Shown here in pieces: positions 8,196 to 17,369 of a stretch of 64,000 nucleotides of DNA. Within the stretch, counting starts at the first letter, position 1, and each line of letters begins with the position of its first letter. The notes beneath the pieces are model-generated. The model had not been told where the DNA came from and made no database searches. It saw only the letters and a list, made by a program, of their open reading frames with translations. Location of the stretch: assembly GCA_019359505.1 (NCBI GenBank), contig JAHHHD010000020.1, positions 1 to 64,000 of the forward strand, in the 5' to 3' direction. This DNA is from Drouetiella hepatica Uher 2000/2452 (lineage in GTDB: Bacteria > Cyanobacteriota > Cyanobacteriia > Elainellales > Elainellaceae). The position numbers were made by a program, and so were the translations under genes.

Positions 8196-8984
8196 TCAAA
8201 ACTCCAAAGTTGCCCAGTCTGGCTCTCGGTAGTAGCGGGTCATGTCGTCGAATTTGCGTAGCTCGGCGCGATACAGCCCTACATCATGCATCTCGTCAGA
8301 CTCTAGCCACTGGTTGTTTAGCTCGATCAGAGCTTTGCTGAGGCGATCGCCATCTGCACCGTTGGTTGCCTCGCTGAAATAGCCCAGAGTAATGTGAGCC
8401 GTAAAGTTGTATTGCTGCTCTACGCCGAGGGCAATCAGATCAGAATTTTGGTAAAGGGTGCGCCGGAGCTGAATGACGCGATCGTAGGAGTCTTGTTCTC
8501 TAGGAACCAGGCAAACGCCCAGCGCGCGCGTTCGGAGGAATAGCCCAATAATCTGCCAGTAGATAGGCTTCTCACCTTGGACAGAAGCCTCGCTCTTGAG
8601 GAAGCTCTCTGCAACACAGTCGTTGAGCCGTTCTTCAAAAGCGGGATCTTCCTGAGCATGATCGAAGGCACTTGCCCAGATCAGATCGGCTAACGTGAAG
8701 TGAAAGCTTTCTGCCGGAACAGGAATCAGCAAGTTTGGCTCTAGCTTGTCCAAGATCTGCTGTTGATATTGATGAAGATGGGTGTAGACTGCCCCGTTTT
8801 GACTATCATCTGCCCAAGGGGGAGTAATGACGGTGTAGCCTGGAAAGGCAGCGGGTTGAATGGTGCCGTCTGGCTGCTGCTCAAACTTGGGAGAGGGCTG
8901 GATGTACTGTACCTGGGACTGAAAGGTTTCAGGCAGCGTTGCCCGCACCACTCGGTTTACATAGACTTGATAGTTGTCGTCCAA
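8196..8984 (-). CDS. 2H phosphoesterase-like protein (DUF1868 type)
   Basis: A 262-residue protein with two H-x-T motifs spaced as in the 2H phosphoesterase superfamily: SFHFTLADLIW (about residue 94) and FTAHITLGYFSE (about residue 199). The overall pattern agrees with the DUF1868 group known in cyanobacteria. Such folds hydrolyse 2',3'-cyclic phosphates or cyclic ADP-ribose-like substrates. The substrate here is unknown. The open frame starts with TTG at 8984, preceded by AGGCAGG; no closer ATG is in frame. It is convergent with the glycosyltransferase gene, 19 bases away. Confidence 0.75.
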   Translation of the reverse strand: MDDNYQVYVNRVVRATLPETFQSQVQYIQPSPKFEQQPDGTIQPAAFPGYTVITPPWADDSQNGAVYTHLHQYQQQILDKLEPNLLIPVPAESFHFTLADLIWASAFDHAQEDPAFEERLNDCVAESFLKSEASVQGEKPIYWQIIGLFLRTRALGVCLVPREQDSYDRVIQLRRTLYQNSDLIALGVEQQYNFTAHITLGYFSEATNGADGDRLSKALIELNNQWLESDEMHDVGLYRAELRKFDDMTRYYREPDWATLEF

Positions 8985-9110
8985 TCTTGCCTGCCTTCTG
9001 TTCCAACTGTAGGAAGATCTAACTGAGCGTGAAATCTTGCGGGATCACTTGGGAGATCAAAATGCAAGTTCCCAATTTAATTTAACGGTAATTTACCCTA
9101 TTGTTCTGCT

Positions 9111-10097
9111 ATGTCAGTGTATCTATTTTGGGGAGATGATGATTTTGCGCTCGATCGAGCCGTGAAAGACCTGCGCGATCGCACCCTTGATCCTGACTGG
9201 GCAAGCTTCAACTACGATAAGCTGCCGCCTGACGCATCTGATGCAGTTGTGCAGGGCATTAACCTGGCTCTGACTCCTCCCTTTGGTGCGGGGCAGCGGC
9301 TGGTGTGGCTAGCCGATACGACCCTCTGCCAGCGCTGCTCTGAAGAATTGCTCAGCGAGCTAGAGCGATCGCTCCCCACTCTGCCTGATACCACCGTACT
9401 GCTGCTAACCACATCCAGCAAGCCCGATGGTCGGATAAAATCCACCAAGCTGCTACAAAAACACGCCGAAATCCGCGAGTTTACCAACATTCCGCCCTGG
9501 AAAATGGATTTACTAGCCCAGCAAGTCCGGCGAGCTGCTCAAGACATGGGCGTGAAGCTAACGAGCGGAGCTGTGCAGCTTTTGGCGGAGTCCGTGGGCA
9601 ACAACTCACGGCAGCTTTTTATGGAGCTAGAGAAGTTGAGGCTGTACGGCGGCGACAATGCTCAGCCTTTGGGTGAAGCTGCCGTGACGACGCTAGTGAC
9701 GACCTCGACTCAAAACAGCCTTCAGCTTGCGGCTGCTATTCGTCAGGGCGACACGGGGCGATCGCTGACTCTCATCACCGATCTAATTCGCCAGAACGAA
9801 TCGCCGCTGAGAATTGTTGCCGTGCTGGTGGGACAGTTTCGCACCTGGCTATGGGTAAAGCTGATGCTGGAGGCAGGCGAACGGGACGAGCGAGAAATTG
9901 CCCAAGCCGCCGAAATTAGCAACCCTAAGCGGATATATTTTCTTCAACAAGAGGTAAAGCCGCTATCGTTGCTCAGCCTTCAGCAAACCCTGCCCTTGCT
10001 GCTAGAGCTGGAGTTTGGGCTAAAGACAGGCGCAGAACCTCTGGCATTGCTGCAAACCAAGGCGATCGAGCTGTGTCAACTCTACAGGAGAGTTTAG
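9111..10097 (+). CDS. holA: DNA polymerase III subunit delta
   Basis: A 328-residue clamp-loader delta subunit. It opens MSVYLFWGDDDFALDRAV, the degenerate P-loop-like N-terminus typical of HolA, and continues through TVLLLTTSSKPDGR and LAESVGNNSRQLFMELEKL (domain II), then NSLQLAAAIRQGDTGRSLTLI and VGQFRTWLWVK (collar domain III). HolA opens the beta sliding clamp for loading onto DNA. Length is normal. It is a single-gene unit, followed 68 bases later by the aminotransferase gene. Confidence 0.95.
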   Translation: MSVYLFWGDDDFALDRAVKDLRDRTLDPDWASFNYDKLPPDASDAVVQGINLALTPPFGAGQRLVWLADTTLCQRCSEELLSELERSLPTLPDTTVLLLTTSSKPDGRIKSTKLLQKHAEIREFTNIPPWKMDLLAQQVRRAAQDMGVKLTSGAVQLLAESVGNNSRQLFMELEKLRLYGGDNAQPLGEAAVTTLVTTSTQNSLQLAAAIRQGDTGRSLTLITDLIRQNESPLRIVAVLVGQFRTWLWVKLMLEAGERDEREIAQAAEISNPKRIYFLQQEVKPLSLLSLQQTLPLLLELEFGLKTGAEPLALLQTKAIELCQLYRRV

Positions 10098-10165
10098 ATT
10101 CAAGCCCTCTTCCCCGCGTCACACACTAAAATCGTAGGGTTGTCACCTGAGATTTTTTGCCTGCC

Positions 10166-11344
10166 ATGTCTGCTAGATTTCAACTTGCCGATCGCCTGGA
10201 GCCACTCCGATCGAATGTTTTTGCCGACATGGACAGGGCAAAGGCTAGAGCTAGAGCTGCCGGGTTGGAAATTATTGATTTATCGTTGGGTTCTTCTGAT
10301 TTGCCTGCGCCTGATGCGGTGCTGGAGGCGATCGGTCAATCCCTATCAGACTCCAGCACCCACGGCTATCTGCTGTTTCATGGCACCCAGGCGTTTCGGC
10401 AGGCGGCGGCACAGTGGTATGAGCGCAAGTTTGGCATAGCGGTTAATCCGGAAACTGAGGTTTTGCAGCTGATTGGCTCTCAAGAAGGCACGGGTCATCT
10501 GCCGCTGGCGGTACTCAATCCAGGGGATTTTGCCCTGCTGCAAGATCCGGGCTATCCTTCCCATGCAGGTGGCGTTTATCTAGCAGGTGGGCAAGTGTAC
10601 ACCATGCCTCTACGGGCAGATAATCATTTCCTGCCTGTGTTTGCCGAAATTCCTGCTGCGGTGCTGGCGCAGGCTCGGCTCATGGTGCTGAGCTATCCTC
10701 ACAACCCCACAACGGCAACGGCATCTCTGGCGTTTTTTCAGGAAGCGGTTGCTTTCTGTCAGCAGCATCAGCTGGTACTGGCGCATGATTTTCCCTACCC
10801 GGATATGGTGTTTGATGCCACAGATATACCGCCCTCGGTGCTGCAAGCTGATCCGGATAAAACGGTGTCGATCGAATTTTTCACGATGTCTAAGTCTTAC
10901 AACATGGGCGGCTTTCGGGTCGGCTATGCCATCGGCAACGCGGAGATTATCAGCGCCCTGCGGCGAGTGAAGGCGGCGATCGATTTCAATCAGTATTTGG
11001 GCATTTTGAATGGAGCGATCGTCGCTTTATCGGGCGCACAGGACAGTATCAGAGTCTCTGTAGACACCTTTCGTCAGCGCCGGGACGTATTTGTGGCGGC
11101 GCTGCACCAGATCGGCTGGCAGGTGGCTCTACCCAATATTGCTCTGTATGTGTGGGCAAAGCTGCCGGAGCGCTGGTCAGAGAATTCGATCGGCTTTTGT
11201 CAGGCGCTGGTGGAAAAAACGGGCGTGGCCGCATCTCCGGGAGCTGGGTTTGGTAAGTTTGGCGAGGGCTATGTGCGGTTTGCCTTGGTGCATCCACCAA
11301 CCGTGCTAGAAGAGGCGGTGAGACGCATTGCCCAAGTTCTATAG
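10166..11344 (+). CDS. Class I/II aminotransferase (PLP)
   Basis: A 392-residue PLP-dependent fold-type I aminotransferase. Motifs: SLGSSDLPAPDAV near the N-terminus, LIGSQEGTGHLPLAVL (phosphate cup), LSYPHNPTTATA, HDFPYPDMVF, the Schiff-base lysine in FFTMSKSYNMGGFRVGYA, and a C-terminal GYVRFALVHP holding the substrate-carboxylate Arg. It resembles the LL-diaminopimelate/aspartate aminotransferase group, but the exact amino donor cannot be told. The open frame begins at a TTG (10157); the ATG at 10166 fits family N-termini better. Confidence 0.92.
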   Translation: MSARFQLADRLEPLRSNVFADMDRAKARARAAGLEIIDLSLGSSDLPAPDAVLEAIGQSLSDSSTHGYLLFHGTQAFRQAAAQWYERKFGIAVNPETEVLQLIGSQEGTGHLPLAVLNPGDFALLQDPGYPSHAGGVYLAGGQVYTMPLRADNHFLPVFAEIPAAVLAQARLMVLSYPHNPTTATASLAFFQEAVAFCQQHQLVLAHDFPYPDMVFDATDIPPSVLQADPDKTVSIEFFTMSKSYNMGGFRVGYAIGNAEIISALRRVKAAIDFNQYLGILNGAIVALSGAQDSIRVSVDTFRQRRDVFVAALHQIGWQVALPNIALYVWAKLPERWSENSIGFCQALVEKTGVAASPGAGFGKFGEGYVRFALVHPPTVLEEAVRRIAQVL

Positions 11345-11378
11345 CGTTGCTTGCTTAGAGTCTATCAAAGCTAAGGGT

Positions 11379-12773
11379 TTACCAAAATGCCCCATTGACG
11401 AATTCGCCCCAGAGCGTGTTGATTGCAGCGCTGTAGTTGATGGTGTAATTGGCTTTTTGGGAGGCTCCGCGATCGGGGAGATAGAGCGATAGCCCTGTGC
11501 TGCGATTGGCGATCGCCGTGTAGTTTTGAATCACGGTGCTGCTATGGGCATTCAGGACAACCTGAGCCGCCGATTGCAGTGCGGCAGAAACTCCTGGGCT
11601 GCTGACGAAACCGCTAAACAATCTGCCCACATCACAGAAGTTATTCGAGTCGTGGTCTGTGTCAAAAACGTTGGCTAAACTATCGCGCCAGAAGTCCAGC
11701 GTGTCCAGATCGCTGCGGGTGGCGCTGGTGGTCAGCGCTGTGGCAAAGCTGCCGATCGCATGGGTGAAGCTAGAGGAATTACTGTTTCTCAAAGCCGTTA
11801 GGTCAATTGCCGAGAGCGTTTCGTTGCCTCTGGAATAAGTTTGACCATAGCGAGTCACCACGGAAGAACCGAGCTGTGCTGCCGTCATGGCTGGGTTAGC
11901 CTTCAAGTCTTGCAGCACGGGCGTATAGTTCCAGCCTGAGCCGGGTTCCAACTCCTGAGAACCGACGAAAACGGAGGCATGATCAGCAATTTGAGTGGCA
12001 AATTCCGTTGTGCTCATGAGGCAAGCATCGGCGCCCACCATGTCAACCTTGGCGGGAAGTCCGCCTAAGACGCTGTTGAGTTCGCCGCCGCTCATGCCGT
12101 CACCTGTGGCATCGTCATAGGACACGTTGTATCCGCTGCCATGTCCCCACATGACTAGCGCGTAGCGATTGGCTTTGTAGGTGCTGGTGCCCCAGTTGAC
12201 AAAGTTTTTTAAGGTGTTGGCACTGCCCATATTGACTTCACCGACGCTAGTGCCCCAGTTGGCACTTGGCTTACCCCCTTTTTGCACCAATCCACGGCGG
12301 GTGTCTGTCCAGTTGCCATAGGAAGAGTCATAGCCAGCGGTGCGATCGAGCTGCACCACAATATTGACTTTGCCGTCTGAGCCAGCTGCCGCCAGCTCCA
12401 AGAAATCTTGAATGGCGTACTTCTCAAGATTGTTGCCTGCCATATAAACCATCACCGTCCATTCGGCAGTCGCGTTTTGCCCTGCGTTTCGGAAAGGAGT
12501 CGATCGCTTTCGCCGCTGTTTTTTAGCGGGACTGGTGCGTGCGCGATCGCTTTTTGTCTGAACAGTTTGCCCAGTCGAGGAGGATTTCGATTGCAGACTG
12601 GACGGATGAGCAGATTTATGGAGAGATAATGTATCAAATGAACTCAGCAGATTGCCAGACTGTCGAGAGAATGAAGGTCGAGAGGATGAAGCCGGATGAA
12701 AACCTTGAGTTTGGGAGCGATGAACCTGAGAGCGATCGGCAGATGAGGGTGTCCATGGCGGTTGCGTCGTCAT
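11379..12773 (-). CDS. Clostripain-like cysteine peptidase (family C11)
   Basis: A 464-residue protein. After about 105 residues of Ser/Gln/Lys-rich low-complexity sequence ending in basic KKQRRKRS, the C11 peptidase core starts at WTVMVYMAGNNLE. Catalytic residues are visible: His in VMWGHGSGYN and Cys in VGADACLMST, with SLYLPDRG towards the end. C11 enzymes cleave after Arg/Lys and usually self-process; the basic cluster before the core could be such a site. No signal peptide is seen. The role is unknown; in cyanobacteria these caspase-fold enzymes are often linked to stress. It stands alone, convergent with the aminotransferase gene. Confidence 0.9.
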   Translation of the reverse strand: MTTQPPWTPSSADRSQVHRSQTQGFHPASSSRPSFSRQSGNLLSSFDTLSLHKSAHPSSLQSKSSSTGQTVQTKSDRARTSPAKKQRRKRSTPFRNAGQNATAEWTVMVYMAGNNLEKYAIQDFLELAAAGSDGKVNIVVQLDRTAGYDSSYGNWTDTRRGLVQKGGKPSANWGTSVGEVNMGSANTLKNFVNWGTSTYKANRYALVMWGHGSGYNVSYDDATGDGMSGGELNSVLGGLPAKVDMVGADACLMSTTEFATQIADHASVFVGSQELEPGSGWNYTPVLQDLKANPAMTAAQLGSSVVTRYGQTYSRGNETLSAIDLTALRNSNSSSFTHAIGSFATALTTSATRSDLDTLDFWRDSLANVFDTDHDSNNFCDVGRLFSGFVSSPGVSAALQSAAQVVLNAHSSTVIQNYTAIANRSTGLSLYLPDRGASQKANYTINYSAAINTLWGEFVNGAFW

Positions 12774-13266
12774 GAGAATTTCTCTCCGATTTTCGCTAAG
12801 GGTAATTACGGATAATTGTAGCAGCCTGGATATTACTCACACAAAATTTACTAGATTTTACGGAGGATATTTCATATTTAAGGTGACGAAGTCGCCGTCA
12901 AAAATCTGACAAGCCATGGTCGACTTCTAAACAGCAAGCCTTAATAAATTAAGGTAGAGCGCCGACTTGGAACTCCTGGAAGTACGGCTCTAAGTGCTTC
13001 CATCCTTAGCTTTATGGCAATCTCCACAGCTTTAGGCAACAGCTAAAAACTGCAAAAAGAAGTATTTATCAGGGTGCAAGGATTTTTGGTATAAAAATAT
13101 GCTTTTAGGCTGACTTCACTGTAGGAAGTTGAGCTTTCCAACCTAGCAACTTATGCCTGATCTATAAGAACTCTGAAGTGAAGAAAACCGTTGAATTACG
13201 GATGGGGTAACTCTCTAATTCTATGTATATTTTATTGCAGAGTAATAGGATATTATCTGAAAATCT
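12774..13266. other. AT-rich 493-base gap, no feature recognised
   Basis: This gap separates the divergent C11 peptidase and PEP-CTERM genes. I see no palindrome family member, RNA motif or gene. A TATAAAAATATG stretch near 13090-13105 could be a promoter element. The size leaves room for two promoters and regulatory sites. Confidence 0.4.
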
Positions 13267-14163
13267 ATGCGTAACTCTCTCTATAAGCACGGCTGGGCTG
13301 CTCAGGTGCTTTCTGCTACTTTAACGATCGCAGGATTAGCGACATTTTCAGCTATTTTTGCATCGGCACAAGCCGCATCTTTGACGTTTGATACGCAGGC
13401 TTTTACAGAGATTCCTGCCAGCACTAAAATCACGCTAGATGATCAGTCGGCTGGTTTAGGTAAGATCCTCTTTAAAGCAGATGTATCAGGTATTGCTGAT
13501 CTACGAGGTCTGTTTTTTAATGTCAGTGATGATTCACTTTTAGCAGGATTGCAAGTCAGTAGTCTGCAATATCTTGATGCCTCCGGTAAGACTATCAGTG
13601 TCGCCGACCAGAATATTGCTTATTCTTTTGGGGCTAGTAGTATTACCAGTGTGGGCAGCAAGAGCAACACCATGCGAGGAGATGGAAATTCTCATGTTTT
13701 TGATGCTGGCGTGGAAATTGGCAAGGAGGGAATTGGCAAAGGAGATGACTTCCGCTCTGCTTGGTTTACTCTCTCGCTATCAGATTCCTTCTTAAAAACT
13801 GAAGCGGGGGCTAAGTTTCAAGATGGGCTACAGTTGAGCTATTTCTCAAATCAAGACTTTGGCGTGCGTTTAATGAGCGTAGGTGCCGATCGCCGTGACA
13901 GCAGCAAGCTTGCAGGTACTTCCCCAATACTTTCTCCTACCAATCCTACTCCCATCGTCACGCCTCCTGCGCCTGATCCTGCGCCCGTAGTCGTTGCACC
14001 ACCCGTCCTAAACTTGCCCCCTGTTGCGATTGTGCCTCCTACTCCTGAATCGCCAGAGCCGACTAGAGTTCCTGAGCCTGGAACAGCAACGGCACTGGCA
14101 ATTGTTGCCATAGGGTGTTTCAAGCTGCTAAAACGCCAGCAGTCTGCTCAAAGCCAAATTTAA
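13267..14163 (+). CDS. PEP-CTERM anchored exported protein
   Basis: A 298-residue exported protein. An N-terminal signal peptide (MRNSLYKHGWAAQ, hydrophobic to about residue 36, cleavage near AQA-A) precedes a beta-rich extracellular domain (about residues 38-215). A Pro-rich linker (about 220-265) follows, then the sorting tail VPEPGTATALAIVAIGCFK with basic KRQQ at the end. PEP-CTERM tails are processed by an exosortase and anchor proteins at the cell surface or in exopolysaccharide. The substrate domain is not recognised. It is a lone gene behind a long leader. Confidence 0.9.
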   Translation: MRNSLYKHGWAAQVLSATLTIAGLATFSAIFASAQAASLTFDTQAFTEIPASTKITLDDQSAGLGKILFKADVSGIADLRGLFFNVSDDSLLAGLQVSSLQYLDASGKTISVADQNIAYSFGASSITSVGSKSNTMRGDGNSHVFDAGVEIGKEGIGKGDDFRSAWFTLSLSDSFLKTEAGAKFQDGLQLSYFSNQDFGVRLMSVGADRRDSSKLAGTSPILSPTNPTPIVTPPAPDPAPVVVAPPVLNLPPVAIVPPTPESPEPTRVPEPGTATALAIVAIGCFKLLKRQQSAQSQI

Positions 14164-14257
14164 CCAAATTTTCCTAATGGAAGCACGGGCGATCGTTCAC
14201 TTGAGAGGTGATGAACGATCGCTTTTCTTGTGGTTAGGTTATCCATCTCGTACCGAT

Positions 14258-14350
14258 TTAAACGATATTTGTGGGCACATCGAACCTCAGAAGGGGCTTA
14301 GCATTGCCAAGCCCGTACCGGGATCTGTCGTGGTTCCAATTCAAATTGGC
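14258..14350. repeat. Dispersed repeat H, copy 1
   Basis: About 93 bases running from TTTAAACGATATTTGTGGGC through ACATCGAACCTCAG and GGATCTGTCGTGGTTCCAA to CAAATTGGCATC. The same order occurs at 61700-61790 with a few changes and a short deletion in the GGGGCTTAGC segment. Translated in one frame both give ICGHIEPQKGL, but this is explained by DNA repetition rather than a gene. Confidence 0.8.
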
Positions 14351-14351
14351 A

Positions 14352-14477
14352 TCACTAGATCGCAAATTAGGGTTTTGTGGCGCGCGCCACAAAACCCTAA
14401 AAGCTGGATTTCAAAGGCGCTCTGCGCCTTTGAAATCCAGCTTTTAGAAAAATTAGGAGGACTTTGCGACCTACTGA
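14352..14477. mobile_element. MITE G, copy 1 (126 bp)
   Basis: A unit bounded by imperfect inverted ends that approximate TCAGTAGATCGCAAA. Inside are two palindromes: TTTTGTGGCGCGCGCCACAAA (14372-14395 region) and a longer one with arm AAGCTGGATTTCAAAGGCGC at about 14400-14446. The same 126-bp unit, in the opposite orientation, occurs at 36978-37103. No coding capacity. It lies between the PEP-CTERM gene and the end of recD2. Confidence 0.82.
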
Positions 14478-14503
14478 GGACATTTGGGGTGGCACATTCC
14501 TCT

Positions 14504-16738
14504 CTAATCCTGCTGAAGTCGCTGTGCTAAAAGCGTATAGCGCTGCTGATCTCTGATTTGACGAATGGCAAGGGCGATCGCTTTCTGGGGCGCAACCAAA
14601 ATGGCTAGCTTGCGGGCGCGAGTCAGCCCGGTGTAAAGCAAATTGCGGCTGAGCATCAGGTAGTGCTGCATGTAGAGCGGCAAGATCACCACCGGATACT
14701 CGCTGCCCTGGGATTTGTGGATGCTGACTGACCAAGCCAGGGTAATTTCATTAATGTCGGCAGAGTCGTAGGTGACAAGGCGATCGCTAAACTGCACCTG
14801 AATCGACTGTTCTTCTGGATCGATCGCTTCAATCACGCCCATGTCACCGTTAAATACTTCGCGGTTATAGTCGTTGACTTGCTGAATGATGCGATCGCCC
14901 ATCCGCAGCGTCATGCCGCCGCGCGTCAGCTCTGATTTAGCGTAGCTGGCAGGATTGATTAATTCCTGCATGACTTTGTTGAGGTTGCGGGTGCCGACTA
15001 CGCCGCGCGTCATGGGGCACAGCACCTGTACGTCACGGGACGGCTCAAAGCCGAGACTCGGAATCAGATCGGTGATCAAATCTCGAATTGCCTGTACGCC
15101 CTGCTCCGGTTCGGGAGCAGCTAGCCAGAGACAATCTGACTGCGGCTGATTTGAGACGGGTTCTAACGCCGGAAACTGCCCATGATTAATCCGGTGGGCA
15201 TTGCTGACAATCTGGCTGGTCTGTGCCTGTCGAAAGACCTCCGTGAGTCGTACTACCGGAATCCGGTTGGAGTGAATCAGATCAGCCAGCACATTTCCGG
15301 CTCCAACGCTGGGCAATTGGTCAATGTCGCCCACTAGCAAAAGCTGAGCATCCAGCGGCACTGCCTTGATCAAAGAATTTGCCAGAAACAAATCCAGCAT
15401 GGAGGCTTCATCGACGACGATCGCCTCCACGGGCAGAACATTCTCGCCATCGCGCTTGAATTTGAAATTGCTGGGGTCAAACTCCAGCAGCCGATGGATG
15501 GTTTTTGCCTCCTGCCCAGTCATTTCGCTGAGGCGCTGGGCGGCGCGTCCGGTGGGGGAAGCCAGAGCGATCGCCTTGCCCATTGCCTTCCAAAGCGCGA
15601 CGATCGTTCTCGTACAGAAAGTCTTGCCCGTGCCGGGGCCACCCGTCAGCACCATCACCCGATGCTGAGCCGCCATTTCTACCGCCTGTCGCTGCTGAGC
15701 AGAAAGCTGAAGTCCGGTTTTCTCGGTGAAGCGATCGATCCAGCGCTGCACTCGCTCCAAATCGATGGTCACAGGTTCACTCAGCAGGTAGAGCAGCCGT
15801 TCCGCCAGCTTGAATTCTGCGCCATAGAAAGGTGGACTGTAGCAAATGACCTGCTCTTCCAGTTCACCTACGCCCATCTGCACCACCAGCTCACCATCCT
15901 TTGCCATGGTCAAAATCAGGGCTGAGATTTGCGCTAAGTCAGGCTGATGGTCAGCAACGGTGAGGCGGTTGACGGTGCGATCGCTCAGTTCAGCCTGGGG
16001 CAAAAAGCAGTGCCCTTCTTCGGCGGCTTCGCTGAGCACATGCAGAATGCCGCAGCGGTAGCGAAACTCGGAGCTAGGATCAATGCCTACCTTACGGGCG
16101 ATCGCGTCGGCAATCACAAAGCCAATACCGTAGATATCGGTGGCTAACTGGTAAGGATTCTTTGTGACGATGGCGATCGAATCATCCCCATACTGTTTGT
16201 AAATCTTGACGGCATAGGTGGTAGACACGCCGTGCCCTTGCAGAAATAGCATCACCTCTTTGATGGCTTTCTGCGCTGCCCAGGCTTCCTGGATCATCTT
16301 CACCCGCTTCTGGGCAATGCCGGGAACCTCGCTCAGTCGCTCAATCTGGTTTTCAATAATGTCCAGCGTCTCTAGCCCGAAGTGCGCCACAATCCGCTTC
16401 GCCGTAACGCCACCTACGCCTTTAATTAATCCGCTGCCCAAATATTTTTCTAGTCCGGTCAGCGTTGCGGGCTTGGTTTCCCGGTACTGCGTCACCTGAA
16501 ACTGCTGTCCGTATTTGGGATGATCGCGCCAGATGCCCTCAAGCTGAAGCGTTTGCCCCGCCTGAATGTTGGCAAAATTACCGACGATCGTGATTAATTC
16601 ACTCGTGCGAGGAGCCTTCACCCGCGCCACCGTGTAGCCCGTCTCCTCAGAGTGAAAGGTCAGCCGCTCAATCACGCCTTGCAGCGATTCGGTAGGAGGT
16701 GAAGCAGGGGTACCGTAGGAAGGGGAGGAATCAGACAC
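14504..16738 (-). CDS. recD2: RecD2-type ATP-dependent DNA helicase
   Basis: A 744-residue superfamily 1B 5'-3' helicase. The N-terminal OB-like part (GVIERLTFHSEETGYTVARVK) and helix-hairpin-helix repeats (LIKGVGGVTAKRIVAHFG, EVPGIAQKRV) distinguish RecD2 from RecBCD RecD. Motor motifs follow: Walker A VLTGGPGTGKTFCTR, ASPTGRAAQRL, Walker B VVDEASMLD, LLVGDIDQLPSVGAG, and ITLAWSVSIHKSQGSEYP with GLTRARKLAIL near the end. RecD2 acts alone in DNA repair and fork maintenance. Length is typical. No RecB or RecC neighbours are present, as expected for this type. Confidence 0.95.
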   Translation of the reverse strand: MSDSSPSYGTPASPPTESLQGVIERLTFHSEETGYTVARVKAPRTSELITIVGNFANIQAGQTLQLEGIWRDHPKYGQQFQVTQYRETKPATLTGLEKYLGSGLIKGVGGVTAKRIVAHFGLETLDIIENQIERLSEVPGIAQKRVKMIQEAWAAQKAIKEVMLFLQGHGVSTTYAVKIYKQYGDDSIAIVTKNPYQLATDIYGIGFVIADAIARKVGIDPSSEFRYRCGILHVLSEAAEEGHCFLPQAELSDRTVNRLTVADHQPDLAQISALILTMAKDGELVVQMGVGELEEQVICYSPPFYGAEFKLAERLLYLLSEPVTIDLERVQRWIDRFTEKTGLQLSAQQRQAVEMAAQHRVMVLTGGPGTGKTFCTRTIVALWKAMGKAIALASPTGRAAQRLSEMTGQEAKTIHRLLEFDPSNFKFKRDGENVLPVEAIVVDEASMLDLFLANSLIKAVPLDAQLLLVGDIDQLPSVGAGNVLADLIHSNRIPVVRLTEVFRQAQTSQIVSNAHRINHGQFPALEPVSNQPQSDCLWLAAPEPEQGVQAIRDLITDLIPSLGFEPSRDVQVLCPMTRGVVGTRNLNKVMQELINPASYAKSELTRGGMTLRMGDRIIQQVNDYNREVFNGDMGVIEAIDPEEQSIQVQFSDRLVTYDSADINEITLAWSVSIHKSQGSEYPVVILPLYMQHYLMLSRNLLYTGLTRARKLAILVAPQKAIALAIRQIRDQQRYTLLAQRLQQD

Positions 16739-17060
16739 GGGGGCGATCGGCAGGGTCTTACTCTAGTTTGCCACTCTAGTTTGCCAATAAGTTGGGGCGA
16801 TCGAGCGCGAAGCGCTATGGCATCAATGGCTGCCCCACCCAAACCTTTGGGTATCTCTCCAGGACGCGCCAAAGGCACTGGCTAGGACGGTGAAGAGTCA
16901 AGGAGCAACGGTGGAGTTAAAAGCCTGACGGTTTGACCTTGGAGGGCGAGCGATCAAGCTCGGAGCTGAGATGTCGGAGCAATTTGCTCGATGTTCTGAG
17001 TTCTAAGCTTAGTTTTTGGAGTAAATAAGGTTGGAGTTTCGCGATCGGAGGTCGGAGTTT

Positions 17061-17187
17061 TGAAGTGGATCCCGAAAAATAGACAAGTAGCTAAGCTTTG
17101 AATACTCCTAAACTTGGAGTAAAAATCATGGCAAATAAACGTAAACAGTATAGCGCTGAGTTCAAAGCAAAGGTGGCGATCGTCATA
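17061..17187 (+). mobile_element. Remnant of an IS3-family element (left end only)
   Basis: A probable terminal repeat starting TGAAGTGGATCCCGAAAAAT is followed by an ATG at 17128 reading MANKRKQYSAEFKAKVAI, the standard N-terminus of IS3-family OrfA, whose next residues are normally a helix-turn-helix. Similarity ends after about 18 codons near 17181, at a GGCGATCG sequence. OrfB and the right end are absent, so the element is dead. Confidence 0.72.
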
Positions 17188-17369
17188 GGGCTTCGCCCCG
17201 CCAAAGGCGTACAATTTAGGTCGAAAGGTCATGGGGTTGTGTCTCAGGTGATTAGTTCATTAGATCTTGTTTTGACCTTTGACACAAACTATTTTACATA
17301 CCCTCCCACTCTCGTAACTAAAAAAGCTGGCGATCGCTCCCGCTTCTCTAAACTTACTAATTCTTGATT

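Noticed and set aside
14177-14530. Plus-strand reading frame of 117 codons containing ICGHIEPQKGL, also seen at 61628-61840
   Set aside because: The shared peptide comes from the DNA repeat H and neighbouring palindromes; the frames differ elsewhere and have no ribosome-binding site.
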